Source: Pomphorhynchus laevis
Taxonomy: Eukaryota > Acanthocephala > Palaeacanthocephala > Echinorhynchida > Pomphorhynchidae
DNA: 64,000 nucleotides
Reading direction: 5' to 3'
NCBI GenBank assembly: GCA_012934845.2
Contig: WNNJ02001905.1
Location: 1-64,000 of the forward strand
How positions within the stretch are numbered: position 1 is the stretch's first letter; each line of letters starts with the position of its first letter. The notes beneath the pieces were generated by a model that was not told where the DNA came from, did not search any database, and saw only the letters and a program-made list of their open reading frames with translations. The translations under genes were made by a program, and so were the position numbers. This document shows, piece after piece, positions 11,750-22,930 of this stretch.

Positions 11750-14700
11750 AATAATAAAGATTTTATTACTAGAAAAATACATGTGTCTAGTGACTTAACA
11801 AGACATAACAAACAAGAAACAACAAGACAGTGGAGGAAAACTCAAAACAAAAACAGCAACTTCTTCCACCTATTCTGGTGCAAATCCATGGGGATCTGAG
11901 CCTCCCAACCAATCCAACACGCCGCTTTCCGATTGAACCACCCGGGGTCTTTCACCCCCCCCCGAAGAATCCAATCGGTGCGAACGATGCTGGGTAAACG
12001 CGAGACGAGGAGCTTCAGGAACCTTAGTCTTTGCTCTGGGGGACGTCCTCTAGAGAAGAAGACTAATCCCGAGATAGCCCAGGTGCCCCAAAGGCGCACC
12101 TGGGTTTTCCCATTCAACGACAGATGCTGGGCCCGTTTCAGAGCCCATCTAGCTCTCCTCAGGATACGTTTGAGCCTATCCAGGTCGGCTTTTGCCGACC
12201 AGTTCACCGAAACGGTAAACCCGAGGTATTTTACTCAACTTGTGAAGGTAGGGAGCGGATCAGAGGCAGATATTGAGTAGAGCGCAGAGAGTGCTAGTCT
12301 CTTAAGTTTTTGCTTCGCCACAGGAGAGCCATGAAAGACAACCACCTGCGATTTGGCGGAGTTTAAAACAAGATTGGATCTGGGCAACTGGTCGTTTAAA
12401 CTTAAAAAGAATCGGCTGATGTCGGAGACTACGCCCTTACACCTGCGTCCATAGAACAGGGCTGTGGTGTCATCAGCGTACACCACTAGACGTTGATCGC
12501 GTTTAAATATTTTGAATAGATTGATGGAGACAGCAAGATATAAGTTAGGGAAGATAGGGGAACCTTGAGGCACACCCCTAATAGGGTAGAACTGACGCGC
12601 ATCAGGGTCATCATCATAGTAAAAACGCTTGGTGTACAGCAGTATCTCCACCCTATTAACAATTCTCGCAGGCAACCCAAGGGACGTGAGAGAAGAGATA
12701 ACAAATGGTATGGGGATGCGGTCAAATGCAGCGGAAAAATCAAGGAAAACAGCCACAGCGCGTTGATGACTATTCTCCCGACAGAACCGATGCACTTCAC
12801 CAACTGCTGAATGGACCTAGCGACTTTTGACGAACCCATGGAAATTAGGAGGGTTTAAATTTTGCCTACTTAGATGATCGCGGATTCTACGCGCAAGCGC
12901 TTTTTTGTAGATCGAGACGAGGGAATTTTGAATCGAAATGGGCCGCAGATCTTTAGGACAAGAGACCGGATACTTCTTAGGTAAAAAATTATTTTACTAA
13001 CATTGATGCCGGCCACATCAGATGGGGTGGCTAATAGCATTGTGACGGCCACCTCCCTCCTTTGATCGGCTGTCAAAAGCTGACAGACCCGAGAAGAGAG
13101 TGGAGCGACGGATTTGGAGGTGCCCTGTAGAGGCCCCCAGGCGTTGAGAATATCTGGCACAGATAAGTCTCTACTTCTGAAGTCTCCCCAGAGCGGGATT
13201 GGTTGCGGTGATTGAGTGGCTCCATAATTATGTAGGGCTAGTGACTCCTACAAAACTTTATCAAGGCCTATACTACCGATCCAACCCACAGTCCTATACC
13301 TACAGCAAATAAACTTCTTCTTTAATAAATTCCAAAATGAAGACTGAGAATAGTCAAGACGAGCAATACTCGCCCTATCTCTCTCAGCTGGAACCAGTAT
13401 CTGGTGCGTCAGTATTTATACGAGAGGGTATGTCTGGCAGAGGAAGAGAGATTAGGAAGGTTCAGCAGTTTAGCTAGGACCTTGAGTTTTGTTCGAGTGG
13501 GACTGAAAATGCGACCTTTATAGGTTGTCGAAAGCAACGCGGTAGCTTGCGAAGAGAGATAGGAATTAAATTCGGTTAGGCTCTTATTACCAATTCGTGG
13601 GAAGCGTTGGATAGCTGCCTGGAAGAAAGCTACTCTGATCGGGTCAAAGTGGAATCATCTGCAAAGCAGCGAATCCTCTTTTATTCGCCAGCGAATTAGA
13701 TCAGGAGAGGTGGACAGATGTTGTCGCGATTGCTCCGTTCAGAAGGGTTTAAACAACCACTTCTCGTGGAGCAAAAATAAGTCGAGAAGTGAATTCGATG
13801 ATGTGCAATTTAAGGTAGGGAAGGGTGGTTTGTGAATAAGATAACCGCTCCTGGCTCTGCGGAGTGCTGCATTAATCCAACGACCAGTTCTGTCGTTGGA
13901 GTCACTTAGTACCATGTCATAGCCGCCGTCAATAAACCCATTAGGAGGTCACGGTTCTTGTGAATCTCTCCTGGACGAATGTAGACGTTGACAAGACTGA
14001 GGCGTTTACCGTTCTTAACGAATGAAACTACTAGACAACACATGGCTGGACAAGAGATGTTTAGCAAGAGGGAAGACCATAACGAGCACTTTACTAAGGT
14101 CAAGAGTCCTTGAGAAGAAAAGGAGTGAGGCGGGGTAATGTACGGAGTATAGTGGGAATAAATGTGCTTAGGGATAAATCGAGTAATGTCCTGGGGGAGA
14201 CGGATAGACCGCGTCTCCTGAAGGACTATAACATCTGCGTCTCTACCAGATAAAAGTTTAAGGGCAGAAGCACCTCCCGAATTCCACTGAAGAATATTCA
14301 GTGAAAAAGGCTCGGGCTTACTCATCATTGTGTTTAATTAGTTGGAAGGGGGATGCCGACCTAGACGGAGCCAGGTGCGAGAGGGTTACCCTCCTTGCCA
14401 CTCGCCCCGTCCAAGGTTGGACCCCCCCAAGGCATTATCTTCATTTCCCTTTGAGGCCTTCTCCAGAAGCTTCCCTACTTTAAGGGGTGGCACCGTCTGT
14501 ACCGAACCACCTCTCTTCTTTGTCTTGGTCGGATTCATAACCTCGGCTGCAGGAATGGAAGGCGAGAGACGGAAGTTACTATTGGGACAATAGGCCTTCC
14601 ATGTCCGCCATGATTGCTCTTTTCTGATTGGCCAATAGAGTCAGGATGTCGGAATTTGTCATTCTATTTTCTTGCGCAGTAGCCGCTGCATAGGATGGGC

Positions 14701-15639
14701 TGGACTTTGGTTGTGAATAAAATATGCTCCTATAATCTTCAAAGGCCTGGCACCTTCTGGACCAGGCCGGATGTCTTTGGCCACAATTAGAACAAACCGG
14801 TGGAGCCGTGCACTTATCTTCCCCCACACATTGGGGACAATCTACCAAACCACAGACCCCACAAGTCCTTTTGCAGAGGCATGAGGACCCCCAATGCCCC
14901 CATTTGTGACAGACCTGACAGTGTGGATAGGTCCACTTGTCTTCTTCTATTACGGAGAACGATAAGTTATACCCCATGAAGGGGTTAGACCGTTGTTAGC
15001 TAAGAGGTGTCCATTATCAGCATCAATATTCCCAAAGGCTACAGAAAGGAGTTCACTCCCCTTTCTCAGTAATTGCCTCACTGAATGGAGTCCAAACCTT
15101 TTTTTAATGCGCATAGATCGTCTTCAGCCAGAAAAGAAGGAAAGTTATTTATTTTGACTGTGCAAAGTATAGGTTTGAAAGTTATGGCACCCACATCATT
15201 GAGATACTTTTCAAAGTAGATACAAAATTCCTTTAAAATTGCACTGGTTACAAAAAAGACTTATAATTCTCGTGAAATTTTACCGAGTTGAACAGAATTC
15301 TATTCAGGTATTTAGCCACAACACAAGGAAGAAATTTGTTACATAATAAATTATTTGGAATAGGCGCCTTTGATTTTATGAGACACAGATTGTTCGCCTT
15401 TGGAATTGAGGGTAGTAGCCCCTCGTCATTAATAGAACGAACCAAAATGGTATTAACCTTCATTGTTGAGTCAATCGTTGATCGTTTATTATTAAAAAGT
15501 ACCTGATCTATACCAGAATTCGACTGAAAATCCATCGATTCGCATCTTTTTCCAGCAGATTTAACCAAATCGTTTGAACGCTTCGTAACGTTTACACTTG
15601 TGCACATTTTTTGTTCACACAACAAAAGAAAGCAGTTCG
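11750..15639 (-). mobile_element. LINE copy 1 (Jockey/I-like, APE endonuclease), decayed
   Basis: A nearly full-length member of the family seen better at 15.7-19.4 and 41-45 kb. On the - strand: gag-like ORF1 (pieces 15625-15248 and 14977-14579, the latter with zinc knuckles such as YPHCQVCHKWGHWGSSC), an APE endonuclease (14328-13906, ILQWNSGG and VIVLQETRSIR), then RT pieces (13160-12870; 12795-12235 with FLDFSAAFD and VVYADD; C-terminal 12207-11842). Several frameshifts and stops split ORF2, for example between EN and RT near 13.9 kb and around 12.8-12.9 kb. The 3' end is a CTTTATTATTATAA-type tail. CACATTAT occurs at 11742-11749 and again at 15640-15647, a likely 8-bp target-site duplication that fixes both ends. 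Confidence 0.85.
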
Positions 15640-15789
15640 CACATTATTGAGGCATGACTTATAAATAAATAAATAAATAAAGACTTTCTTAACTACACAA
15701 AAAAAAAGAAAAAGAAACATGCAATAAACCAGATAAGACACAACAATAGAAAGTCAGTAGCTCTTCAGTCTTCTAACTCTTTTCTTCTT

Positions 15790-17598
15790 CTATGGCCTCA
15801 GGTCCAGGGGGATCTGAGCCCCCCAACCGATCCAACACGCCGCCTTCCGACTGAACCACCCGGGGTCTTTCACCCCCCGAAGAATCCAATCGGCGCGGAC
15901 TATGCTGGGTAAACGAGAGACGAGGAGCTCAAGAAACCTTAGCCTTTGCTCTGGGGGACGTCCTCTTGAAAAGAAGACAAGTCCCGAGATAGCCCAGGTA
16001 CCCCAAAGGCGCACCTGGGTTTTCCCTTTCAATAACAGATGCTGAGCCCGTTTCAGGGCCCACCTAGCTTTCTTCAGGATACGTTTGAGTCTATCCAGGT
16101 CAGCTTTCGCCGACCAGTTCACCGTAACAGTGAACCCCAGGTATTTTACTCGACTTGTGAAGGTGGGAAGTGGTTCAGAGGCAAATATGGAGGAGAGCGC
16201 AGAGAGTGCTAATCTCTTAAGTTTTTTCTTTGTAGCAGGTGTGCCATGAAAGACAACCACCTGCGATTTAGCTGAGTTTAAAATAAGATTGGATATGGGT
16301 AACTGATCTTTTAATCTTAAAAAGAAACGGCTGATGTCAGAGACTACGTCTTTACACCTGTGCCCAGTGAACAGTGCTGTGGTGTCATCAGCGTACACCA
16401 CAAGACGTTGTTCGCGTTTAAATATTTTGAATAGTTTAATAGAGGCAGCAAGATATAAGATAGGAGAAAGTGGGGATCCTTGAGGTACACCCGTAATAGG
16501 GTAGAACTGACGCGCATCAGGGTCGTCTTCATAGTAAAATCGCTTGGTAAACAACAGGATCTCCACTCTGTTCAAAATTCTCGCAGGCAACCCGAGGGAC
16601 CTGAGAGAAGAGATCACAAAAGGAATGGAGATGCGGTCAACTGCTGAATGGACCGAGCGACCTTTGACGAACCCATGAAAACCTGGAGGGATCAAATTAC
16701 GCCTACTTAAATGGTCGCGGATTTTACGCGCAAGCGCTTTTTCGTAAATCGACACGAGGGCATTTTGAATCGAAATGGGTCGCAGATCTTTAGGGCATGA
16801 GCAGGATTTTTTCTTAGGAATAAAAACACGCTTACTAATATTGATGCCTGCTACATCGGATGGGGAGGCTAAAAGCATTGTGACGGCCACCTCCCTTCTC
16901 TGATCAGCTGTCAAAAGCTGACAGACCCGAGAGGAAAGTGGAACGACGGATTTGGAGATGCCCGGGAGTGGACCCCAGGAGTTAAGGATATCCGTAACAG
17001 ATAGATCCCTACTCCTGAAGTTACACCAAGGCGGGATTGGTTGAGGTGATAGAGTGGCTCCATAGTTGTGTAGGGCCAGTGACTCCTCTAAAACTTTATC
17101 AAGGCCTACATTCCCTATCCAACGCAATGCTCTATCCTTCCAGCAAACAAACTTCTCCTTCTTGAAAATCTTCCAAAAGGAAGACTGAGAAGGATTAAGG
17201 CGAGCTATACTCGTCCTATCCCTACTCAGCTGGAACCTGTATCTAGTGCTCCAGTATTCATTCGAGAGAGCCTGTTCGGCGGAAGCAGAGAGATTAGGGA
17301 GGTTCAGTAATTTTGCTAGGACCTTGAGTTTTGTCGGAGTGGGATTGTATATACGACCTTTATAGGTAGTCGATAGAATCGCGGTAGCTTGCGAAAAGAG
17401 GTAGGTATTAAATTTGGTCAAACTCTCATTTCCTATTAAGGGAAAGAGTTGGATAGCCGCTTGAAAGAGGGCCACTCTGATCGGATCAAAGTGAAACCTC
17501 CTTCGAAGCAACATATCTTCCTCAATCCTCCAACGAATTAGGTCATGAGAGGTGGACAATTGCTGGCGCGACTGCTCCGTGCAGAAGGGTTTTAACAA
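15790..17598 (-). CDS. LINE copy 2 ORF2, reverse transcriptase part lacking motif A
   Basis: 602 residues. RT landmarks: LRPISIQNALVSIYEKALAR, PPGFHGFVKGRSVHSAV, GVPQGSPLSPILY, the catalytic VVYADDTTAL, and YLGFTV. Compared with copy 4, 78 bp (26 codons) are missing at 16638-16640, removing GEVHQFC through FLDFSAAF, that is motif A with its catalytic aspartate. The deletion is in frame and joins at CAA, which occurs at both edges in copy 1. The frame stays long, but the enzyme should be inactive. The C terminus (LWGTWAISG, RPPEQRLRFLELL, then KAACWIGWG) is conserved in all family members. Confidence 0.88.
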   Translation of the reverse strand: MLKPFCTEQSRQQLSTSHDLIRWRIEEDMLLRRRFHFDPIRVALFQAAIQLFPLIGNESLTKFNTYLFSQATAILSTTYKGRIYNPTPTKLKVLAKLLNLPNLSASAEQALSNEYWSTRYRFQLSRDRTSIARLNPSQSSFWKIFKKEKFVCWKDRALRWIGNVGLDKVLEESLALHNYGATLSPQPIPPWCNFRSRDLSVTDILNSWGPLPGISKSVVPLSSRVCQLLTADQRREVAVTMLLASPSDVAGINISKRVFIPKKKSCSCPKDLRPISIQNALVSIYEKALARKIRDHLSRRNLIPPGFHGFVKGRSVHSAVDRISIPFVISSLRSLGLPARILNRVEILLFTKRFYYEDDPDARQFYPITGVPQGSPLSPILYLAASIKLFKIFKREQRLVVYADDTTALFTGHRCKDVVSDISRFFLRLKDQLPISNLILNSAKSQVVVFHGTPATKKKLKRLALSALSSIFASEPLPTFTSRVKYLGFTVTVNWSAKADLDRLKRILKKARWALKRAQHLLLKGKTQVRLWGTWAISGLVFFSRGRPPEQRLRFLELLVSRLPSIVRADWILRGVKDPGWFSRKAACWIGWGAQIPLDLRP

Positions 17599-18170
17599 CC
17601 ACCTCGAGTGAAGCAGTAAAATGTCGAGGATAGAATTTGTTGATGTGCAATGAAAGGTAGGTGACGGGGTTTGTGAATAAGATAACCGTTCCTAGCTCTG
17701 CGAAGTGCTGCATTGATCCAACGACCAGTTCTGTCGTTGAAATCTCCAAGTAACATGTCATAACCGCTGTCAATAATGCTATCCAGAAGGTCACGGTTCT
17801 TGTGAATTTCCCCTGGACGGATGTAGACATTGGCTAGACTTATGCGTTTACCGTTCTTACTGAGTGAAACTACTAAACAAGAAAGGGCTGGACATGAGTA
17901 GTTTAATAGGAGGGAAGACCTTAAGGAGCACTTAACTAAGGTCAAGAGTCCTTGAGATGAAGAGGAGTGAGGTGGGGTTATGTACGGAGTATAGTGGGAA
18001 CAAATATGCTTTGGGATAAATCGAGTAATGTCCTGGGGGAGACGGATAGACCGCGTCTCCTGAAGGACTATAACATCTGCATCTCTACCAGATAGAAGTC
18101 TAAGGGCGGAAGCACCTCCCGAGTTCCACTGAAGGATATTCAGTGAAAAAGGCTCACGAGTACGCTGCAT
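17592..18170 (-). CDS. LINE copy 2 ORF2, apurinic-type endonuclease part
   Basis: 192 residues beginning MQRTREPFSLNILQWNSGG. This is an exonuclease-endonuclease-phosphatase fold that nicks target DNA for target-primed reverse transcription. Visible motifs are the N of LQWNSGG, the metal-binding E of VIVLQET, and LGDFNDRTGRW. The final motif with SHDLIRW falls in the next frame, so a frameshift near 17592-17600 separates the C-terminal end of the endonuclease and the RT from this part. The equivalent frame in copy 4 (42918-43661) runs further and includes SHDLI, showing the normal arrangement. Confidence 0.85.
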   Translation of the reverse strand: MQRTREPFSLNILQWNSGGASALRLLSGRDADVIVLQETRSIRLPQDITRFIPKHICSHYTPYITPPHSSSSQGLLTLVKCSLRSSLLLNYSCPALSCLVVSLSKNGKRISLANVYIRPGEIHKNRDLLDSIIDSGYDMLLGDFNDRTGRWINAALRRARNGYLIHKPRHLPFIAHQQILSSTFYCFTRGGC

Positions 18171-18203
18171 TGTGATGGATTAGTTGGATGGGGGATTGCC
18201 TAC

Positions 18204-19409
18204 CTAGACAAAGCTAGGTGCAGGAAGGTTGCCCTTCCCACCACTAGCCTCCTCCAAGGAAGGTACTTGCCCCTGGGCAGTATCTTCATTTCCCCTATTA
18301 GTCTTCTGTTGGATTAGCTTCCCAATCTTGAGCGGGGGAACGGCATGGGCTGAAGCCCCTCTTTTTTTCGACTCCGGAACCGAGGAAATAGGAAGCACAG
18401 GATTAGTCCCGATAACGGTTAGGATGGAGCGTACTAACTCCTCCATCTGCCGAAGAGCATTCGAAGTCTTTAAGTCGATAATCCGTAGAATGTCAGCGTC
18501 ATCCATACGTGGAGCTGCAGCGACCGCGAAGGACTTGGCCGGATTGGGCGGTTTCAACAAGAATAATTGTCTATATTCTTTGAATAGAGAGCATTTCCTG
18601 CTCCAAGCAGGATGGCACCCCCCGCAATTCGAGCAGGAAAGGGGGGCATCACAGCGATCCGTAGTTGTAAGAGATGGACAGCTGGTGGAGCTACAGACCC
18701 CACAGGAAAGGGTCCCACTGCAGCTGGAGGCCCAGTGTCCCCATTTGTGACACCGGCTGCAGTGGGGATAGGTCAGATCATCCCTCTCTGTGATCGTGAA
18801 TTTAATATTAAAACCCATAAAGGGATTCGACGTAGAATTAGACAGGGATTCAGCAATATTTACGGGAGCATTGCAAAAGCCAACCGGGATAGGGTTCCCG
18901 TCCTTACCCCGGATTGACCTCAGATTGGTGACTTTGAATGTTTCCATAAAAGAACGTATATCTTCTTCTTCCATTGAGCAGGGAAGATTTGAAACTTTTA
19001 GCGATGCTAGGATAGGCTTGGATGAAATTTCACCATATTCAGCTAAATTGGCGGAGAAGTACTCCATGTAGTTTGCGGCAAGGTCATTCGAGACAAAAGA
19101 TATCTTCACCTCCGCAGGGTGTAACCTAACAGAGTTAAATAGAACCCTGTTCTGAAACTGTTTGGTGAAGGATCTCAAAAATTTGTTGTAGAGATCATGT
19201 TTTTCAGTCGGTTTCTTAACTTTAATTATTAGCAAATTCTTTAATTTAGGAATGGGGGGAAGCACCTCCCCATCACCTGATACCATAGAAAAATTACTAA
19301 CCTTGTTATTTGGATCTGTAGTTAGATTTACCTTTAATTTGCCTTTTTTTGTAGGATTATCGTTGATTTTTGAATAATTTTTGCTGTTATCGTTTGATAG
19401 CTCCGACAT
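18204..19409 (-). CDS. LINE copy 2 ORF1, gag-like protein with zinc knuckles
   Basis: Frame of 401 residues starting MSELSNDN. ORF1 proteins of this LINE group bind the element RNA and form the retrotransposition particle. The N-terminal third is Lys/Asn-rich, the middle (about residues 50-190) is a conserved fold shared with copies 3 and 4 (RVLFNSVR, SFVSNDLAANYM), and residues about 215-285 hold three zinc-knuckle-like clusters, the clearest being CSRCHKWGHWASSC (C-x2-C-x4-H-x4-C) and CSNCGGCHPAWSRKC. The C-terminal tail is low complexity with a KKRG motif shared with copy 4. It directly precedes the endonuclease frame on the - strand. Intact as an open frame. Confidence 0.85.
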   Translation of the reverse strand: MSELSNDNSKNYSKINDNPTKKGKLKVNLTTDPNNKVSNFSMVSGDGEVLPPIPKLKNLLIIKVKKPTEKHDLYNKFLRSFTKQFQNRVLFNSVRLHPAEVKISFVSNDLAANYMEYFSANLAEYGEISSKPILASLKVSNLPCSMEEEDIRSFMETFKVTNLRSIRGKDGNPIPVGFCNAPVNIAESLSNSTSNPFMGFNIKFTITERDDLTYPHCSRCHKWGHWASSCSGTLSCGVCSSTSCPSLTTTDRCDAPLSCSNCGGCHPAWSRKCSLFKEYRQLFLLKPPNPAKSFAVAAAPRMDDADILRIIDLKTSNALRQMEELVRSILTVIGTNPVLPISSVPESKKRGASAHAVPPLKIGKLIQQKTNRGNEDTAQGQVPSLEEASGGKGNLPAPSFV

Positions 19410-19456
19410 TGTATCTGTTTAATAAATAAATTTTTATGAGAATCTCATGACTTATA

Positions 19457-19800
19457 TTTGTTTCTTTTGTTGCAGTCATGTAAGCGTGCGCCGGCACGCG
19501 TTTGCCTCGTAAAAATAAATACATTTTTAAACGATTTTCGTAAAAATAAAGAAAAAATATGTAAAAGTTTAGTGAATTAATATTGTTATGAATTTAACAT
19601 TTTAGTTAAAAGAAATTTCTCTGAAATTTAACATTTTTGAGAAAATTTTATCCTGAATTCGAATATCTAATAAAAATAGTACATTGATATAGGAGTTTGT
19701 TTAGCATGAATAAATTGAACGTTTACACATTGAACAGTTCAGAACTTTTTGAAAATAGCGCCAAATGAATAAAAAAATAAAAATTTATACACAGCGTACA
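19457..19800. other. Spacer between LINE copies 2 and 3, no gene seen
   Basis: AT-rich except for a small GC-rich hairpin, GCGTGC at 19484-19489 pairing with GCACGC at 19494-19499 around GCCG. No open frame or recognisable repeat beyond that. Confidence 0.5.
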
Positions 19801-22730
19801 ATTTAGTGTGTAAGAATAAAATCATGGAGAAAAATGTTACAGCTTACAAATGTTACTATCGGAGCTATCAAAGAATAACGAAATCATGGAAAATTCATGC
19901 AAAATTACAGCAGGAAAAGATGAACCAAAGGTAAAGTATGACAACAAATCCAATGACAAGAAGATCAGTAATGTTTTTGATTGTTCCTTGCAGGAGAAAT
20001 TCCCCCGATGAGAAAGCTCGCCAACCTGACATATATTAAGTTTAAAATGCCGATTGAAATATCAAACATTTATACAACTTTCCTGAGGGATTTTGCGAAC
20101 TTATATAAAAATCGTGTCATATATAACTCTATCAGATTTTATGTATATGAAGTTAGACTATCGTTCGTATCTTCAGATTTAGCAGAAGAATTTACTAAAT
20201 TTACCAATAAGCATTCCAGCTCACTATGTGACATACAATATAAGCCTATCAATGCATCAATCAAAATCTCCAATCTTCATCCAGAAATTAAAGTTGACGA
20301 ACTTAGTGTATTTGAAAAAAGGTTTTATTTAAACAATATAAGATTTTTAAAGGAGAAGAGTGGCAACCCGCTCCCGATAGCGTTTGCATCAACACCAGTT
20401 GAAAATGCAGAGCTCTTGGCATAATCAAGTTGCAATCCCTTTATGGGTTGCAACATTTAATTTATTCACATAGGAAATGACGAATACACGTTTCCACATT
20501 GCGCTAAATGTCATAAATGGGGGCATTGGTACTCTAACTGTAGTAACACCCCCTGTTGCGTATTATGCAAAACAATGACTGCATTTCTATAAACAATTGC
20601 AATAATACTCCTGTCTGTATCAATTGCGGAGGGTCACACCCCGCGTGGTTAAGAAAATGCAGACTTTTTAATGAATATAAGAATAGGGAAATTCATAAGA
20701 ATCGTGACCTCCTGTAGAGTGTATGTATAAAATGCAGTACTCTGTAGAGTGCTGCATTTTATACATAAACCACCAACCCCTACGTTTCATTGTTCTACAA
20801 CAAATTCAATCCTCATCATATTACTGCTACATATGATGTGGTTGTTAATACCCATCTGCACTGAACAGTCGCGCCGGCAACTGACCACCCCTCATGACCT
20901 CATACGCTGACGGCTTGAGAAAGACACGTTGCTTAGAAGGAGGTTTTACTTTGATCCTATTAGAGTTACCTTCATTTAGGGAGCTATCCAACTCTTCCAC
21001 AAGATTAGAAATTAGAGCTTCACCGAATTTTATTCCTACCTTTCTTCACAAGCTCCGGGATACTATCGACTACCTATAAAGGTCGCATTGACAGTCCCAA
21101 CAATAAAATTCAAGGTCCTTGCAAAAATACTACACCTCCTCAATCTCTCTGCTTTCTTCAGACAGATTCTCTCGAATGGATACTGGAGTTCTAGATATAG
21201 GCTCCAGCTGAGTAGGGACAGGACGAATATTGATCGTCTTAGTCCCTCTCAGGCTTCCTTCTGGAAGACATTCAAGAAAGAGAAGTTTGTCAGCTGGCTG
21301 GAGAGGTCATCGGGTTGGATTGGTAGCGTAGGCCATGATAAAGTTTTGGAGAAGTCACTAGATTTACATAACTATGGAGTCATGCTTTCTCTCCCAGCCA
21401 ATCCAGCTTGGGGTAACTTCAGGAGCATGGACTTATCCGTTACGGATATCCTTAACTCCTGGGCCCACTTCCGGCACATTCAAAATCGTGGCTCTATTCA
21501 CTTCTCGAGTTTGTCAGCTTTTGACAGCTTATCAAAGAAGGGAAGTGACCGTCACAATGCTGTTAGTTTCACCATCCAACGTAGCCGGCATCAATATTAA
21601 CCGACGTATATTTTTGCCTAAGAAAAATTCGGTTTCATGTCCTAAATCCTGCGGCTTATTTTGATTCAAAATTCCCTCATCTCCATCTTCGAAAAAGCCT
21701 TTACGCATTGAATCTGTGACCATTTAAGTAGGCGTAACTTAATCCCACAGAATTGTCATGGGTTTGTCAAAGGTCATTCGGTTCCTTCAGCAATTGGTGA
21801 AGTGCATCAGTTTTGTCATGATAATTGTCATCAGCTTTCTGTGGTCATTTTTCTTAATTTTTCTGCTGCATTTAACCGAATCTCTATTCCCTTCATTATC
21901 TAACCTCTCAAGTCCCTTGGGCTGCTAGTGAGAATTGTTCACAGGGTGGAGATATCGCTATACATCAAGCGGTTCTACTATGAATACTACCTTGATGCAC
22001 GTCAGTTCTACGCTATAACATATGTGCGTTCCCTCTTCCCCTATCTTATATCTTGCTATCGTTTTTGTTCTTTTCAAGACTTTTAAGCGTGATCAACATC
22101 TCGTGGTATACGCTGATGATATCACATCCCTGTTTTCTGGACGCAGGTGCAAATATGTAGCCCCGGATGTCAGCCATTTTTTAAGATTAAAAGACCAGCT
22201 TACCCACCTCAATTTCAATATCATTTTAAATTTTGAAAAATAGCAGATGGTTGTCTTTAATGGTCACCTGTCGCCAAAAAGAAACTTAGAAGACTAGCAC
22301 TCTCTGCACTATCCTCAATTTTGCAGCCTCAAACACTCCCTATATTCACGAGTCGAGTAAAATATCTGGGGTTCACCGTCACGGTGAATTGATCTGCGAA
22401 AGCTGTTCTTGATAGACTTAAACGTATCCTGAAGAGAGCTAGGTGGGCTCTGAAACGGGCCCAGCATCCGTCACTGAATGGAAAAACTCAATTGATCCTT
22501 TTGGGTACTTGGGCTATCTCGGGACCAGGCTTCTTCTCTTGAGATGTCCCCAAGAGCAAAGACTAAGGTTTCTCGAGCTCCTTATATCGAAATTCGCGAC
22601 TATAGTCCGCCTAGACTGGACTCTTCCAGGGGTGAGAGACCCCGAATAGTTTAGTCGGAAGGCGGCGCGCTGGTACGACTGGGGCTCAGATCTCGCTGGA
22701 CCTGAGACCGTAATGCTTGAAGAAGAAATA
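19800..22730 (+). mobile_element. LINE copy 3 (same family), rearranged and decayed
   Basis: The only member of the family on the + strand. ORF1 is visible at 19981-20424 (RVIYNSIRF, SFVSSDLAEEF), followed by knuckle remnants (AKCHKWGHW near 20496, CINCGGSHPAWLRKC near 20620). At about 20690 the sequence jumps from ORF1 to the endonuclease stretch reading EIHKNRDLL, so several hundred bases of ORF1 end and endonuclease are deleted. A foldback lies just after (20724-20765). RT remains follow: linker and fingers 21088-21600, palm with YADD near 22106, and a C-terminal piece to about 22722. Many stops and frameshifts. It differs more from copies 1, 2 and 4 than they do from each other, so it is probably the oldest. 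Confidence 0.8.
20724..20765. repeat. Perfect-length foldback inside LINE copy 3
   Basis: A 20-nt arm starting TGTATAAAATGCAG (20724-20743) is followed, after GT, by its complement (20746-20765) with one G-T wobble. The left arm resembles the LINE's own sequence at the AATGCAGCACTC position of other copies; the right arm is an inverted copy. It looks like a template-switch scar. Confidence 0.8.
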
Positions 22731-22930
22731 AAAGATTTAAGTGAAGTAAAGTCCTAGTATGAACAAAGATAAAAGAAACAAATACGTTCCTTGATCTCTG
22801 GTTTTCTAACTTGTTATGCTTTTCTAGATAGTTAGTGGTTGTTTTGTTAACAAAATCTTTATTTTTAATAATATCGGTGGTGTATAAAACAAAAGTGATT
22901 GGTAAACATAAAATATAAACAAACATAAAA

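Larger units (their letters stand above)
15664..19445 (-). mobile_element. LINE copy 2 (Jockey/I-like), near full length with target-site duplication
   Basis: Flanked by an exact 11-bp direct repeat CATGACTTATA (15653-15663 and 19446-19456), which fixes the ends. The 3' end is a (TTTA)n tail on the - strand. It carries ORF1, endonuclease and RT, listed separately. It inserted only 5 bp beyond the target duplication of LINE copy 1, in the same orientation, so the pair looks like a tandem but arose from two separate insertions. Younger than copy 1 judging by its longer frames, but not intact: ORF2 is split near 17.59 kb and the RT lacks a catalytic segment. Confidence 0.9.
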
